Below, one piece after another: positions 1-7,618 of a stretch of 38,583 nt of DNA. The translations under genes and the position numbers were made by a program. The stretch's first letter is position 1; each line of letters starts with the position of its first letter. The notes under the pieces were generated by a model. The model searched no databases, was not told the origin of the DNA, and saw only the letters and a list, made by a program, of their open reading frames with translations. Source of the DNA: a virus; the IMG/VR virus record IMGVR_UViG_3300045946_000253, positions 1-38,583 of that record. One strand, given 5' to 3'.

Positions 1-140
1 GTCGTCACGCATATCGTCCATCCTCCTGCGTGGTGGCCAGGACGAAGGCGCCTCGGGTCGTGCGTTCGAGTTCGTGGGCTTTGACGCCGCGCATGCAAAT
101 GCGATGGACCTGCTGATACATCTGGCGGCTGTCCGGCAAT
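1..140. repeat. Terminal direct repeat, left copy
   Basis: Bases 1-140 reappear at 38444-38583 with a single difference (T at 14, G at 38457). The repeat covers the 3' end of the RepA-like gene, and the difference is silent (CGA versus CGC, both Arg). This is what an assembler produces from a circular or circularly permuted molecule. A true short terminal repeat is the alternative, but a repeat cutting through a coding sequence makes that less likely. Confidence 0.9.
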
Positions 141-1267
141 TCCAGTTCGGCCATGAGCTCTTTAATGCTCATGGGCATGCGGTACTGCATGAGGGCCGTA
201 TAGATCTTCTGCCGCATGTCCCCATAGTCCCCACTGCCCGACGCCTGGCCCTTGTATGTGAGCCAACACTGCCCGTCGCGAAACTGCATCGTCAGGTGGT
301 GCGTGGCATCCTTGCCGCGCCGCACCAGCGCCGCCAGCGTCAACTCCTCCTCCTGGCGTTCCACCATCAAGAGCGCATCCGCGACCGCCTGCTTGGCGAT
401 ACTGCCATGGAGCGTATCGAAGATGTTGACGTCGTCGCGGCTGCGCTTGCGGCGGTGATCGAGGGCCACAAAGGCGCAGTGGTGCTGTTTGGCCAGCCAG
501 CGCAGCGGGAAGACCATCTGGCGCATCTCGGTAAACAGGTCATGGCCTTTGCCCTGGGACGGGGCGTAGAGATACGACAGCGGATCGATCACCAGCAGCC
601 GCGGCGTATGCTGTTCGCAGATCTCCTGCACCCATTGCAGCAACCCTTCGTCGAAGGTGGGCACGTTATCGACGCCATGGATGAAGCGCAGCGCCCCTTC
701 CTCCAGCGTCAAGCCCGGATCGAGCTCATGCAGCCGCTGGCGCGTATCCTGTTCGTCGTCTTCGAGGCTGATAAACACCACGGTGCCGGTCGGCACCTCC
801 CACTGGGTGAGCCAGTGCCCGTACCGCGCCACCGCCAGCGCCAGGCTGTACGCCAGATAACTTTTGCCGCTCTTGGGGGTGCCACCGAGAATCGTTAAGC
901 CCTCGGCAATGAGGCCGTCCACGAGCCAGGCCACCGGCTGCATCGGGTCCTCGAGCAGCCGCGCCCCATCGCGCCACGCAAACGGGTCGATCGCCTGCGG
1001 CAGCGCCGTCATGGCCGCAAACAGATCGGGGAGATACACGTGCTTTTCCTTCCGGAGCCCGGGCAGGAAGCGCCCGGCAAACAGCACAAAGTTTTCTCGC
1101 CGGATGCGCTTCAGGCGCTGCAGCACCACCGGGTGAAACAGCAGCCCAGGGTTGGCTTCTTCGTCGGGATCGCGGATCACTTGCAGCACGGCCATGACAA
1201 AGGCGTCGTCATTAAAGTCCTCCAGCATGGCCACAATCGTATCGATATGCTCTCGGCGCCAGCTCAT
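5..1267 (-). CDS. RepA-like replicative helicase (AAA_25 / RecA-fold ATPase)
   Basis: A 420-residue hexameric-helicase-type ATPase, probably unwinding DNA at the phage origin. Walker A is G129-T-P-K-S-G-K-S136. An acidic LED stretch lies at 168-170, and Walker B is LLVID with Asp228. The family's usual DHRRK-type element and a 'HGSIA' sensor-like stretch follow. Residues about 350-415 look like a winged helix. This resembles the RSF1010 RepA / AAA_25 proteins found in plasmids and phages. The start overlaps the upstream DUF1874 gene by ATGA. Transcribed leftward, it ends at the contig junction, directly before the GTCGTCAC iteron array (38381-38451 in closed coordinates), which supports a role in origin opening. 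A DNA repair or recombination ATPase of the same fold is the alternative. Confidence 0.8.
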   Translation of the reverse strand: MSWRREHIDTIVAMLEDFNDDAFVMAVLQVIRDPDEEANPGLLFHPVVLQRLKRIRRENFVLFAGRFLPGLRKEKHVYLPDLFAAMTALPQAIDPFAWRDGARLLEDPMQPVAWLVDGLIAEGLTILGGTPKSGKSYLAYSLALAVARYGHWLTQWEVPTGTVVFISLEDDEQDTRQRLHELDPGLTLEEGALRFIHGVDNVPTFDEGLLQWVQEICEQHTPRLLVIDPLSYLYAPSQGKGHDLFTEMRQMVFPLRWLAKQHHCAFVALDHRRKRSRDDVNIFDTLHGSIAKQAVADALLMVERQEEELTLAALVRRGKDATHHLTMQFRDGQCWLTYKGQASGSGDYGDMRQKIYTALMQYRMPMSIKELMAELELPDSRQMYQQVHRICMRGVKAHELERTTRGAFVLATTQEDGRYA

Positions 1268-1650
1268 GCAAGCCTCCTCAGCAGCCCAAAGCTATAGGCG
1301 CCCTGCGCCACCATCCTGGCGACGCGTGCCGTATTCCCCGTCGTCTGCCGCTCCAGCGTCTCGTACGATTCGATCTGGAAAATGAGCGCGTCATCGTGAT
1401 ATCCCAGCAGCGGCAAGGTGCGGCATGGCGGCGGCAACACCACGCCGGTCAGGTGTTCCAGCGCCGCGGCCAGGAAGGGATGGGTCACACAGGAGACATA
1501 GCCATCGGCCATGAGCCACCTGGCCGCGCCAGGCGTGTCGATCAGGACATACTCATACAGCCCGCCATGCCCCAGCAGATGGCACGGCAGCACGTAGCGC
1601 GTGCCGCGGGGCGGGGCGTACGGGAGGGGACCGGGCAGCTGGCGAGGCAT
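1264..1650 (-). CDS. DUF1874-like protein, candidate viral ring nuclease (AcrIII-1 type)
   Basis: The start is the ATG at 1650, preceded by GAAAGGG; a longer reading to 1743 lies inside the upstream gene and is not preferred. The 128-residue product has the layout of the DUF1874 / STIV B116 family: an N-terminal strand (RYVLPCHLL), an 'A..WLMADGYVSCVTH' block, a helix (PFLAAALEHLTG), an Arg after 'LPPPC', then a 'DDALIFQI' strand. The reference member, SIRV1 gp29 (AcrIII-1), degrades cyclic tetra-adenylate and so blocks type III CRISPR signalling; its key His47 sits in 'SIGHDST'. Here His57 falls at the equivalent place and Arg77 matches Arg66. The Glu88 equivalent is not clean (Glu100 or Glu97), and Arg85 seems absent. 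Family membership is probable; ring-nuclease activity is inference. Confidence 0.6.
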   Translation of the reverse strand: MPRQLPGPLPYAPPRGTRYVLPCHLLGHGGLYEYVLIDTPGAARWLMADGYVSCVTHPFLAAALEHLTGVVLPPPCRTLPLLGYHDDALIFQIESYETLERQTTGNTARVARMVAQGAYSFGLLRRLA

Positions 1651-1660
1651 AGCGACCCTT

Positions 1661-1882
1661 TCAGGCGTCTGAGGTGGTGCGATGGACCCCGCCCTCGCGC
1701 ATCCACGCCTCCAGGTCATGGGCGGGGTAGCGGATGCGGCCATGTTTCTTCACATACGGTGGCCCGTAGCCCCGCCCCTTGCCCGCCGTGCGCCAGTGCG
1801 CCAGCGTCGAGACGGCAAAGCCCGTCAGCGCGCTCGCCTCGTGCGGGGTCAGGTAAGGGGAGGGGAGAGGCCAGGGCGTCAT
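1661..1882 (-). CDS. Small helix-turn-helix protein (AlpA/excisionase-like, HTH_17)
   Basis: 73 residues. 'LTPHEASALTGFAVSTLAHWRTAGKG' followed by 'PPYVKKHGRIRYPAHDLEAWM' is the typical MerR-like HTH_17 layout: recognition helix, wing, then the 'I-R-Y...DLEAW' ending. Such proteins act as excisionases (directionality factors) or early transcription regulators. It overlaps the Ner-like gene by ATGA and is third from the end of the upstream leader of the replication module. Excisionase is plausible because the phage carries a tyrosine integrase, but no experiment-like evidence is visible in sequence. Confidence 0.75.
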   Translation of the reverse strand: MTPWPLPSPYLTPHEASALTGFAVSTLAHWRTAGKGRGYGPPYVKKHGRIRYPAHDLEAWMREGGVHRTTSDA

Positions 1883-2139
1883 CGCTGCGTCTTTCTGCGG
1901 CGCCCCAGTTCCTGGGGATAGCGTTCGGGCCAGAGATCGGCGGGCTTGCGCCCGATCTTTTTGGCAATGGCCAGCTCAATACGCGGGGAATGGATAAAGA
2001 GCGCGGCGTTGCGCACCGCCTGTCGCGTGACGCCGACGTCTTTGGCGATGTCGGCAAAACTCGACCCATGGATGGAGAGCTGATACAGCAGCCAGGAGGC
2101 ACGATGCTTCGGACTGGTAGGCATTTCCATAGTTGTCAT
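1879..2139 (-). CDS. Ner-like DNA-binding regulator
   Basis: 86 residues. 'QLSIHGSSFADIAKDVGVTRQAVRNA' is an HTH, and it is followed by 'PRIELAIAKKIGRKPADLWPERY', the characteristic ending of the Mu Ner / Nlp (SfsB) family. Ner proteins repress early and repressor promoters, as Cro does in lambda. It is the first gene behind the leftward promoter at 2213-2242 and faces the XRE repressor gene, so a Cro/Ner-like role in the lysis-lysogeny switch is likely. GGTAAG lies just upstream of the ATG. Confidence 0.8.
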   Translation of the reverse strand: MTTMEMPTSPKHRASWLLYQLSIHGSSFADIAKDVGVTRQAVRNAALFIHSPRIELAIAKKIGRKPADLWPERYPQELGRRRKTQR

Positions 2140-2212
2140 GTATACTTACCGTTGAGCAGCGCACAGTGTTCTATAGAGGCGATACGGGTCAAACATTACG
2201 ATTGTCATGGAC

Positions 2213-2242
2213 ATAATACTCCGTACAAAAGTTCGGCGTCAA
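2213..2242 (-). promoter_or_regulatory. Leftward early promoter (PL-like)
   Basis: Read on the minus strand, TTGACG (2242-2237) and TATTAT (2218-2213) are separated by 18 bases. This is a good sigma70-type promoter about 70 bases upstream of the Ner-like start. It sits in the 193-base divergent region (2140-2332) between the regulator and the repressor. A plus-strand CATAAT overlaps the same bases (2212-2217), but I find no matching -35, so the repressor's own promoter is unassigned. A GTGC-GTATAT-GCAC inverted repeat near 2293-2306 could be an operator. Confidence 0.6.
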
Positions 2243-2332
2243 GCGTAAAAGACACCAGCGATTGAAAAAAACGCGTGCCTCTGGGGGACAGGTGCGTATA
2301 TGCACGTGCCTAAGCAATGGAGAATTTGCCCC

Positions 2333-2803
2333 ATGGCCGCAAGTACTGCAGTGGAACAGTCATTTGCTGAACGGGTGAAGTATCTTGTCGAAAAGTTTGT
2401 TTCGGTGACCGCGTTCAGTCGAAAAGTTGGCGTGAGTGATAGCACGGTGCGGAAATGGATCAAAGGCGAGGCGGAGCCCAGGCGGGATCATCTTGTGGCG
2501 ATTGCGATCAGTATGGGGGTGCGGTTGGATTGGCTTGCGATGGGTGTTGGCCCGATGACTGGAGAGGGAGAGGCCACGCCAGCGGCAGGCCATCTGCCTG
2601 TGCAATCGTCCATCCTGTTGGATGATCTCCAATTACTTCAGGCCGTCATGGTGGCTGTGGAGCGTGAAGTCCTCCGCCAGCACAAAGACGTGCAGATCGA
2701 GACGAAAGTCAAACTTGTGGGGATGGTCTACCGCTTGGCGAAACACGAACCCATGGATCATCTCGCCGCTATTGCTGCCGAGTATGTGTCCATGCTTAGC
2801 TAA
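2333..2803 (+). CDS. XRE-family phage repressor
   Basis: 156 residues from the ATG at 2333, with GGAG 10 bases upstream; an in-frame ATG at 2300 would add 11 residues. The N-terminus holds an HTH_3/XRE domain: 'VTAFSRKVGVSDSTVRKWIKGEAEPRRDHLVAIAISMGVRLDWLAMG', with the helix-turn-helix at about 26-45. The C-terminal half is helical. It shows no Ser-Lys S24/LexA peptidase motif, so SOS-induced self-cleavage is not supported. Position opposite the Ner-like gene marks it as the likely lysogeny repressor. Bases 2804-2829 carry only the next ribosome binding site. Confidence 0.8.
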   Translation: MAASTAVEQSFAERVKYLVEKFVSVTAFSRKVGVSDSTVRKWIKGEAEPRRDHLVAIAISMGVRLDWLAMGVGPMTGEGEATPAAGHLPVQSSILLDDLQLLQAVMVAVEREVLRQHKDVQIETKVKLVGMVYRLAKHEPMDHLAAIAAEYVSMLS

Positions 2804-2829
2804 TCTTCGTCTCTGTATGAAAGGATCCT

Positions 2830-3108
2830 ATGGCCCTGCTGGTTGCTGAACTCTATGATGCCCTGCTCGATGCCCAGGTGGACGAAGCGAAAGCCCGCAA
2901 AGCCGCTGAAGCCGTGGCCAACTACGAGACGCGGTTTGGGTCAATCGATGGCCGCATGATTGCGCTCGAAGGCCGCATGGCGGTTGTCGATGCGAAAGTG
3001 AGCGCGCTCGACAGCAAGGTGACCTGGATCGGTTCAACGCTCATTGCCCTGATGCTCCTCACCCTGGGCGGGGTGCTTACCGTGCTTTATCGGCTCTCGG
3101 CGTCGTGA
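2830..3108 (+). CDS. Small coiled-coil protein with C-terminal membrane anchor
   Basis: 92 residues. Residues 1-60 are alanine-rich and heptad-like ('DEAKARKAAEAVANYE...'), with a repeated 'ALEGRMAVVDAKVSALDSKV' pattern. One membrane helix follows at about 67-88 (WIGSTLIALMLLTLGGVLTVLY). It resembles DUF1640-type coiled-coil membrane proteins found in phages and their hosts. AAAGGATC precedes the ATG. It follows the repressor closely and may be co-expressed in the lysogen. Its 3' end overlaps the convergent integrase gene by 22 bases. A superinfection-exclusion role is possible but unproven. Confidence 0.65.
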   Translation: MALLVAELYDALLDAQVDEAKARKAAEAVANYETRFGSIDGRMIALEGRMAVVDAKVSALDSKVTWIGSTLIALMLLTLGGVLTVLYRLSAS

Positions 3109-4256
3109 TCCTCCCCCCTGACCGCCTTCCCGACTCTTCTCGCCGCCTCCGCCACGGGCGCATGTAACAGATGGATGTACCGCTTGGTCGTGGCATATTG
3201 CGTATGCCCGAGCAGCGCGCCAATCATCGGCAACGACTCGCCCTGCTCTGCCGCCACACTCGCAAACGTATGGCGCAAATCATACAGTCGTGTCCCCTCG
3301 GGCAGCCCGGCCAGCCGCCGGATGGTGCGCCAGGTGTGCGTCACATTCACCACGGGGGCCTTGCCGTCCCGCCCCGGAAACACCCACGGACTGGCCTGGG
3401 GTAACCCGGCCAGCGTCGCCAACGCCTCATCACTCAGGTAGAGCACCCGTGGCCCCGTCTTGGAATCGGCCAGCCGGATGAGCCGTGCCTCCCAGGCAAT
3501 GCGATCCCAGGTGAGCCCGAGCAGTTCCCCAGGCCGGGCCCCGGTAAACAAGAGCACCCGAATGACCGCCAGCACCGCCGGCGAGGCCAGCCGGTCATGC
3601 GCGAACTGATCGAGCAGTTCGAGGACGCGCCGCCGCTGCGCTGCGGTGAGCATCGTCTCCCGCCGGCGTTCCCGGTAGGGCGCAATCCCTGCAGCGGGAT
3701 TGTCTCCCGCGTAGAGTCCCCAGCGCGTCGCCAGCCCGAACATGGTGGACACGAGACTCAGGCACCGGTTGGCAATGACGGGAATCTCGTGCATGGCGTG
3801 GTGCAACGCCAGCAGATCCTGGGGCGTGATGGTCTCCAGCAGGAGCGGCCCCAACCGGGGCAGCAGATGCAGCCGCAGATTGGTGCGGTCGAGGCGTTGC
3901 GAGGACGGCTTTTTGCGCGTCGCGGCATGCTCGGCGAGATACCTGGCGGCGAGCTCGGCAAACGTCGTGCGGGGCGGTGGGGTGCGATCCACGACGAGGC
4001 CGCGTTGCAGATCGGCCAGGCGCAGCCGGGCATCGTAGCGCGCCTGGTCGGCGGTCACCACGCCATGGCGTCCGAGGCGTATCTTGTGTTGGGTGCCGTG
4101 GACGCGGATGTGGAGGAGATAGGTTTTGACGCCACTGGGGTAGACGCGGACGCCAAAGCCGGGGAGGACACTATCCCACTGGACATACTCGGTGGCACGG
4201 GGCGTCAGGGCATCGACGGTGGATTTGCTGAGGCGCACGGGGGGTGCTATGCTCAT
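3087..4256 (-). CDS. int: Tyrosine recombinase (phage integrase)
   Basis: 389 residues from the ATG at 4256 (AGGAGAC upstream); the frame stays open to 4547 but those residues look non-coding. Residues 10-75 form a DUF4102-type arm-DNA-binding domain ('LPGFGVRVYPSGVKTYLL...IRLGRHG...A'). Residues 98-185 form the core-binding SAM-like domain and 200-375 the catalytic domain. Catalytic residues are Arg241 (TGARPGE), Lys266, Arg328 (LYDLRHTFAS, with Tyr325 in the usual His position), His351 (LGHTQ) and the nucleophile Tyr360. It would integrate the phage at a host att site. The repeat-bearing non-coding region behind its start is the natural attP. Confidence 0.95.
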   Translation of the reverse strand: MSIAPPVRLSKSTVDALTPRATEYVQWDSVLPGFGVRVYPSGVKTYLLHIRVHGTQHKIRLGRHGVVTADQARYDARLRLADLQRGLVVDRTPPPRTTFAELAARYLAEHAATRKKPSSQRLDRTNLRLHLLPRLGPLLLETITPQDLLALHHAMHEIPVIANRCLSLVSTMFGLATRWGLYAGDNPAAGIAPYRERRRETMLTAAQRRRVLELLDQFAHDRLASPAVLAVIRVLLFTGARPGELLGLTWDRIAWEARLIRLADSKTGPRVLYLSDEALATLAGLPQASPWVFPGRDGKAPVVNVTHTWRTIRRLAGLPEGTRLYDLRHTFASVAAEQGESLPMIGALLGHTQYATTKRYIHLLHAPVAEAARRVGKAVRGEDHDAESR

Positions 4257-4340
4257 CGAACGGGTCTCCTGGCAGTGAGGCGACTCGTGAGGCACGGTGG
4301 GAGAGGGACACTCCTGCCGTGCCGTTTTTTTTCGGCTGCT

Positions 4341-4560
4341 ACGGTAGCACCACGGTAGCAGGAAGGCAATGCTCCGCCACGTCTCACCTGAAGTTTCCGT
4401 GCTACCGGTCTCGGAGAGCCTCGCGCCGCGCCTCACCCGCATCGTCTCGCATACGGCCGTGTGTTGTATGCTATGCTGCACGCCTGATGGTGTATGGATG
4501 AGATATAGCACGGGAAAACGCGGCAGAGGACTGGTGCGCGGTAGCACAGCGGTAGCACAG
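4341..4560. repeat. Five CGGTAGCA repeats, candidate attP / integrase arm sites
   Basis: The 469-base stretch 4257-4725 between the integrase and the HNH gene has no convincing gene. It holds five copies of CGGTAGCA(C): 4342-4350, 4353-4360, an inverted copy at 4399-4408, and two tandem 11-mers CGGTAGCACAG at 4539-4549 and 4550-4560. Short repeats in both orientations beside an integrase with an arm-binding domain are typical of attP. The core cannot be fixed without attL/attR or a host site; I see no tRNA 3' end in it. The same stretch must also hold the late-operon promoter, which I could not identify. Confidence 0.5.
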
Positions 4561-4725
4561 CGCCGACACCGTGGCCCACGCCGCCGCGGCGCAGACGCCT
4601 GGAAGGCGCTGGCGCGGGTGCTCAGGGGGCAGGGTGAGCGTGGAGCGTACCGTGCAGACTTGCGCGATGTGCACGCACGTAGTACGCTACCAGGCCAAGA
4701 TAACGGTATTTAGCAGGAGTCTCCG

Positions 4726-5076
4726 ATGCCCTGGCGTCCCCCTTCGCATGCCGCACTCACCCGCTCCCGTACCGCGAGCGACCAGCGCTATACCCAGGAG
4801 CGTCGCGCTCGCCATGGCCCAGACCCCCGTGGTACCATGCGGTGGCGTCGCCTGCGGGCGCGCATCCTGAGCCGCTTCCCGCTGTGCGCCGATCCGTTCT
4901 GGACGCATGCGAAGACGGGGGCTGTGGTGCCAGCGACCGACGTGGATCACCGGGTCGGGATCTGGGAGCGGCCCGATCTGGTCTGGGAGGAGAGCAACCT
5001 GCAAGCGCTCTGCCGGGCGTGTCATCAGCGCAAGTCACAGGCTGAGCGGCGCCTTCCCACCCCGGCACCCCGTTGA
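4726..5076 (+). CDS. HNH endonuclease
   Basis: 116 residues, basic N-terminus. The HNH fold is clear: 'DVDHRVGIW' (first His), 'EESNLQALCRACHQRKS' (Asn, Cys-x2-Cys and final His). Small HNH proteins encoded just before the terminase of HK97-like phages assist the terminase in DNA cleavage for packaging. CAGGAG lies upstream of the ATG. It is the first gene of the rightward morphogenesis operon, 96 bases before the small terminase. Confidence 0.85.
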   Translation: MPWRPPSHAALTRSRTASDQRYTQERRARHGPDPRGTMRWRRLRARILSRFPLCADPFWTHAKTGAVVPATDVDHRVGIWERPDLVWEESNLQALCRACHQRKSQAERRLPTPAPR

Positions 5077-5172
5077 CAGGGGTGGTGGAGGGGGGAGGCA
5101 AAAACCTGGGGCTTTCGCGCTACGAGCGGCGCGCGCAGCCGTGCACATTTTTTCAAGGGTTTTGGAGTGTTT

Positions 5173-5670
5173 ATGGGATCTCGTGGTCCGAAGCCGACGC
5201 CGACAAAGGTCTTAAAACTTCGGGGCTCCTGGCTGGCGACAACGCGCCACGGCGAACCGCAGCCCACGGTGGAACTGCCGCCGTGTCCTGCCTGGCTTGA
5301 TCCGCTCAGTAAAAGCCTGTTTCGCACGCTCGCGAAACAACTCGTGGAACTCGGGATTCTGACCCGCATCGACCGCCAGGCGCTCGCGCGCTATTGCGTG
5401 TTGTCGATCCGCTGGCGGAAAATGGAACAGTTCATTCAGAGCCATGGCGAAGTGTGCGCAATTTACAGTGAGCCAGACGAAGACGGACAGCGCGTGCTCC
5501 TCAAGATCGACCTGTATCCCCAGGTGCGTCTTGCCAGTACCCTGGCAACGGAACTCCTCCGCATCGAGAATCATTTTGGTCTGACACCCAGCGCGCGGAC
5601 TGCGTTGCAGGTGGAGAAGGCCCCGCATGCCGACCACGACCAGAAAGCGAAATTCTTCCGCCAGGCGTAA
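5173..5670 (+). CDS. terS: Terminase small subunit (P27 family)
   Basis: 165 residues from the ATG at 5173 (GGAG at 5164-5167; a GTG at 5167 would add two residues). It starts 'MGSRGPKPTPTKVLKLRGSW', the hallmark of P27-family small terminases, followed by 'PPCPAWLDPLSKSLFRTLAKQLVELGILTRIDRQALARYC'. The protein recognises phage DNA and hands it to the large subunit. Its 3' end overlaps the large-subunit start by 44 bases, suggesting translational coupling. Confidence 0.9.
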   Translation: MGSRGPKPTPTKVLKLRGSWLATTRHGEPQPTVELPPCPAWLDPLSKSLFRTLAKQLVELGILTRIDRQALARYCVLSIRWRKMEQFIQSHGEVCAIYSEPDEDGQRVLLKIDLYPQVRLASTLATELLRIENHFGLTPSARTALQVEKAPHADHDQKAKFFRQA

Positions 5671-7360
5671 GCCGCTCACCAAAGCGTGGCGCCAGGTACT
5701 CGGAACGATTCCGGGCTACGACCCGGAAGCCACTGCCCACGATGCGTGGTTCGACCCTGCTCTGGCCGAGAAGTTTTTGGGCTTCTTCCCGGTATGCCTG
5801 CGGCACATCGAAGGCGCCGTGGCCGGAGAGCCCTTTGTGTTGGAACCCTGGCAGCAGGCCATTGTCGCCAACCTGTTTGGCTGGCAACGTCTCGATGAGC
5901 GTGGGAGGCAGGTGCGGCGCTACCGCGAGCTGTTTCTGTACGTCCCCAGGAAGAATGGGAAGACGCCGCTGTGTGCCGGGATCGGCCTGGCGGTCCTGTT
6001 TTGCGATGACGAAGTGGGGCAGCAGAACTATATTGGCGCTGGAGATCGGGAGCAGGCCGGGAAGCTCTTCCGCTATGCCAAAGGGATGGTCGAGCGCGAT
6101 CCCGACCTGACTCGCCGCTGTCGGATCTATGGCGGCAATGCCACCGCCGGGCAATCGCGCTCGATTGTGATCGAGCAGGAAGCCTCCTTCCTGCGCATCG
6201 TGGCCACGGATGCCGAGACGGCGCATGGCGACACGACGCACCTGGCGATTATCGACGAGCTGCACGTGCAGCAGAGTCGCAACTTCTTCTATACGGTGCG
6301 CACCTCGTTTGCCTCGCTCAACCGCCGCCAGCCGCTGTTTATCCAGCTCACCACGGCCGATTATGACCGCCCAAGTATTTGTAACGAACAGTATCAGCTG
6401 GCCTGCCGCATTCGCGATGGGCAGATCCAGCGCCCGGACTTTTTGCCGGTGATCTATGAAGCGCCGCTGACCTGGGAGGGCGCGGACCTCGACTATACCG
6501 ACCCGGCGGTGTACCAGCAGGAGCAGATCTGGGCCATCGCCAACCCGAACCTGGACGTCAGCGTGTCCCGTGCCTACCTCCGCAATGAGTTTCAGCGGGC
6601 GCAGGAAACCACCGGCTACTTGCCGACGGTGCTCAGGCTGCATCTCAATGTGCGCACCCAGCAGGTGTCGATGTGGCTGGATCTGCAGAAATGGGACGCC
6701 AGCGCCGGCGCGGTCGATGCCGTGGCCTTACGCGGGCGCGAGTGTTGGGCCGGGCTGGACTTAGGTGCCACATCGGACTTAACGAGCCTCTGTCTCCTCT
6801 TTCCCGAGGGGGACGACGTCTATCAAGCCCTGTGGTATAACTGGGTGCCGGAGGAGACCGCCAAGAAACGGGCGCGCAACGGCGATCCGGTGTATCTGGA
6901 GGCGCTGGAGCGCGGTGAGCTGGAGACCACCGAGGGCGACGAAACCGACTACGCGGTGATCCGCTCGCGTATCCAGGACCTCGCCGACGTCTACGTGATC
7001 AAGGAGATTGCGGTAGATCGGCTGTTTCAGGGCGTGGAATTCTGTCAGAACTTGATCAAGGATGGGTTCGAGATCTGCGCCTTTGGCCAAGGCTTCATGT
7101 CCATGGCGGCCCCGACGCAGGAACTGGAGCGGCTGGTAAACCGGGGCACCTTCCACCATGGCGGCACCACACTGGTGCGCTGGACGGCGGGCAACTGTGT
7201 GGTGCGGCGCGATCCAGCGGGGAACCTGAAGCCGGACAAGGACAAGAGCGCCGATAAGATTGATCCGATCGTGGCCGCGCTGATGGCCCTGGGGAGAGTC
7301 ATGGTCCGACCGGAGGCGAAGGGGAGTGTGTATGATGAGCGGGGGCTGGTGAGCGTATAG
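5627..7360 (+). CDS. terL: Terminase large subunit (Terminase_1 type)
   Basis: 577 residues. The N-terminal packaging ATPase has Walker A V106-P-R-K-N-G-K-T113 and Walker B LAIID-E with Asp210/Glu211. The C-terminal RNase-H-like nuclease has Asp378 in 'AGLDLGATSDLTSL', and the family's closing 'SADKIDPIVAALMAL' is present near the end. The complex cuts concatemeric DNA and pumps it into the prohead. The gene is full length and keeps all key residues. Together with the P27 small subunit and the preceding HNH gene it is a standard HK97-like packaging module. Confidence 0.95.
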   Translation: MPTTTRKRNSSARRKPLTKAWRQVLGTIPGYDPEATAHDAWFDPALAEKFLGFFPVCLRHIEGAVAGEPFVLEPWQQAIVANLFGWQRLDERGRQVRRYRELFLYVPRKNGKTPLCAGIGLAVLFCDDEVGQQNYIGAGDREQAGKLFRYAKGMVERDPDLTRRCRIYGGNATAGQSRSIVIEQEASFLRIVATDAETAHGDTTHLAIIDELHVQQSRNFFYTVRTSFASLNRRQPLFIQLTTADYDRPSICNEQYQLACRIRDGQIQRPDFLPVIYEAPLTWEGADLDYTDPAVYQQEQIWAIANPNLDVSVSRAYLRNEFQRAQETTGYLPTVLRLHLNVRTQQVSMWLDLQKWDASAGAVDAVALRGRECWAGLDLGATSDLTSLCLLFPEGDDVYQALWYNWVPEETAKKRARNGDPVYLEALERGELETTEGDETDYAVIRSRIQDLADVYVIKEIAVDRLFQGVEFCQNLIKDGFEICAFGQGFMSMAAPTQELERLVNRGTFHHGGTTLVRWTAGNCVVRRDPAGNLKPDKDKSADKIDPIVAALMALGRVMVRPEAKGSVYDERGLVSV

Positions 7361-7369
7361 GGAGGGGGT

Positions 7370-7555
7370 ATGGACCAGCAGAGTCCACCACCGCGGCACA
7401 GTATTCCTCCGCCGACGCCGCCAAGGATTCAACACATCATTCAAGTGTTACTTGAACATCAGCAGCAAATCTGTCACTATCCCACCGGCACCCTTGAAAT
7501 TCATTTCCACCATGGCTCGGTGAAGGCCAAGCTGACCCTTCACTTACCCTCTTAG
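7370..7555 (+). CDS. Small hypothetical protein
   Basis: 61 residues, with a proline-rich start (SPPPRHSIPPPTPPR) and then an amphipathic helix (IQHIIQVLLEHQQQICHY) and a possible hairpin (TLEIHFHHGSVKAKLTLHL). GGGAGGGGG stands just before the ATG and the gene fits tightly behind the terminase. No family recognised. The 63 bases after it hold only the portal leader. Confidence 0.6.
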   Translation: MDQQSPPPRHSIPPPTPPRIQHIIQVLLEHQQQICHYPTGTLEIHFHHGSVKAKLTLHLPS

Positions 7556-7618
7556 TCGTCCACGACACACTTATCCCACCCGGCCGTGTGTCCTCCCTGC
7601 TGAGGATATGACGGCTGT

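Noticed and set aside
4257-4547. N-terminal extension of the integrase frame
   Set aside because: The extension has no protein-like features, runs through the repeat-bearing candidate attP, and the ATG at 4256 has a good ribosome binding site and begins a standard DUF4102-type domain.
4531-4600. tRNA or tRNA fragment suggested by 'GGTAGCAC AGCGGTAGCAC'
   Set aside because: Resembles a D-arm only; no anticodon stem, T-loop GGTTCGA or acceptor pairing could be found.
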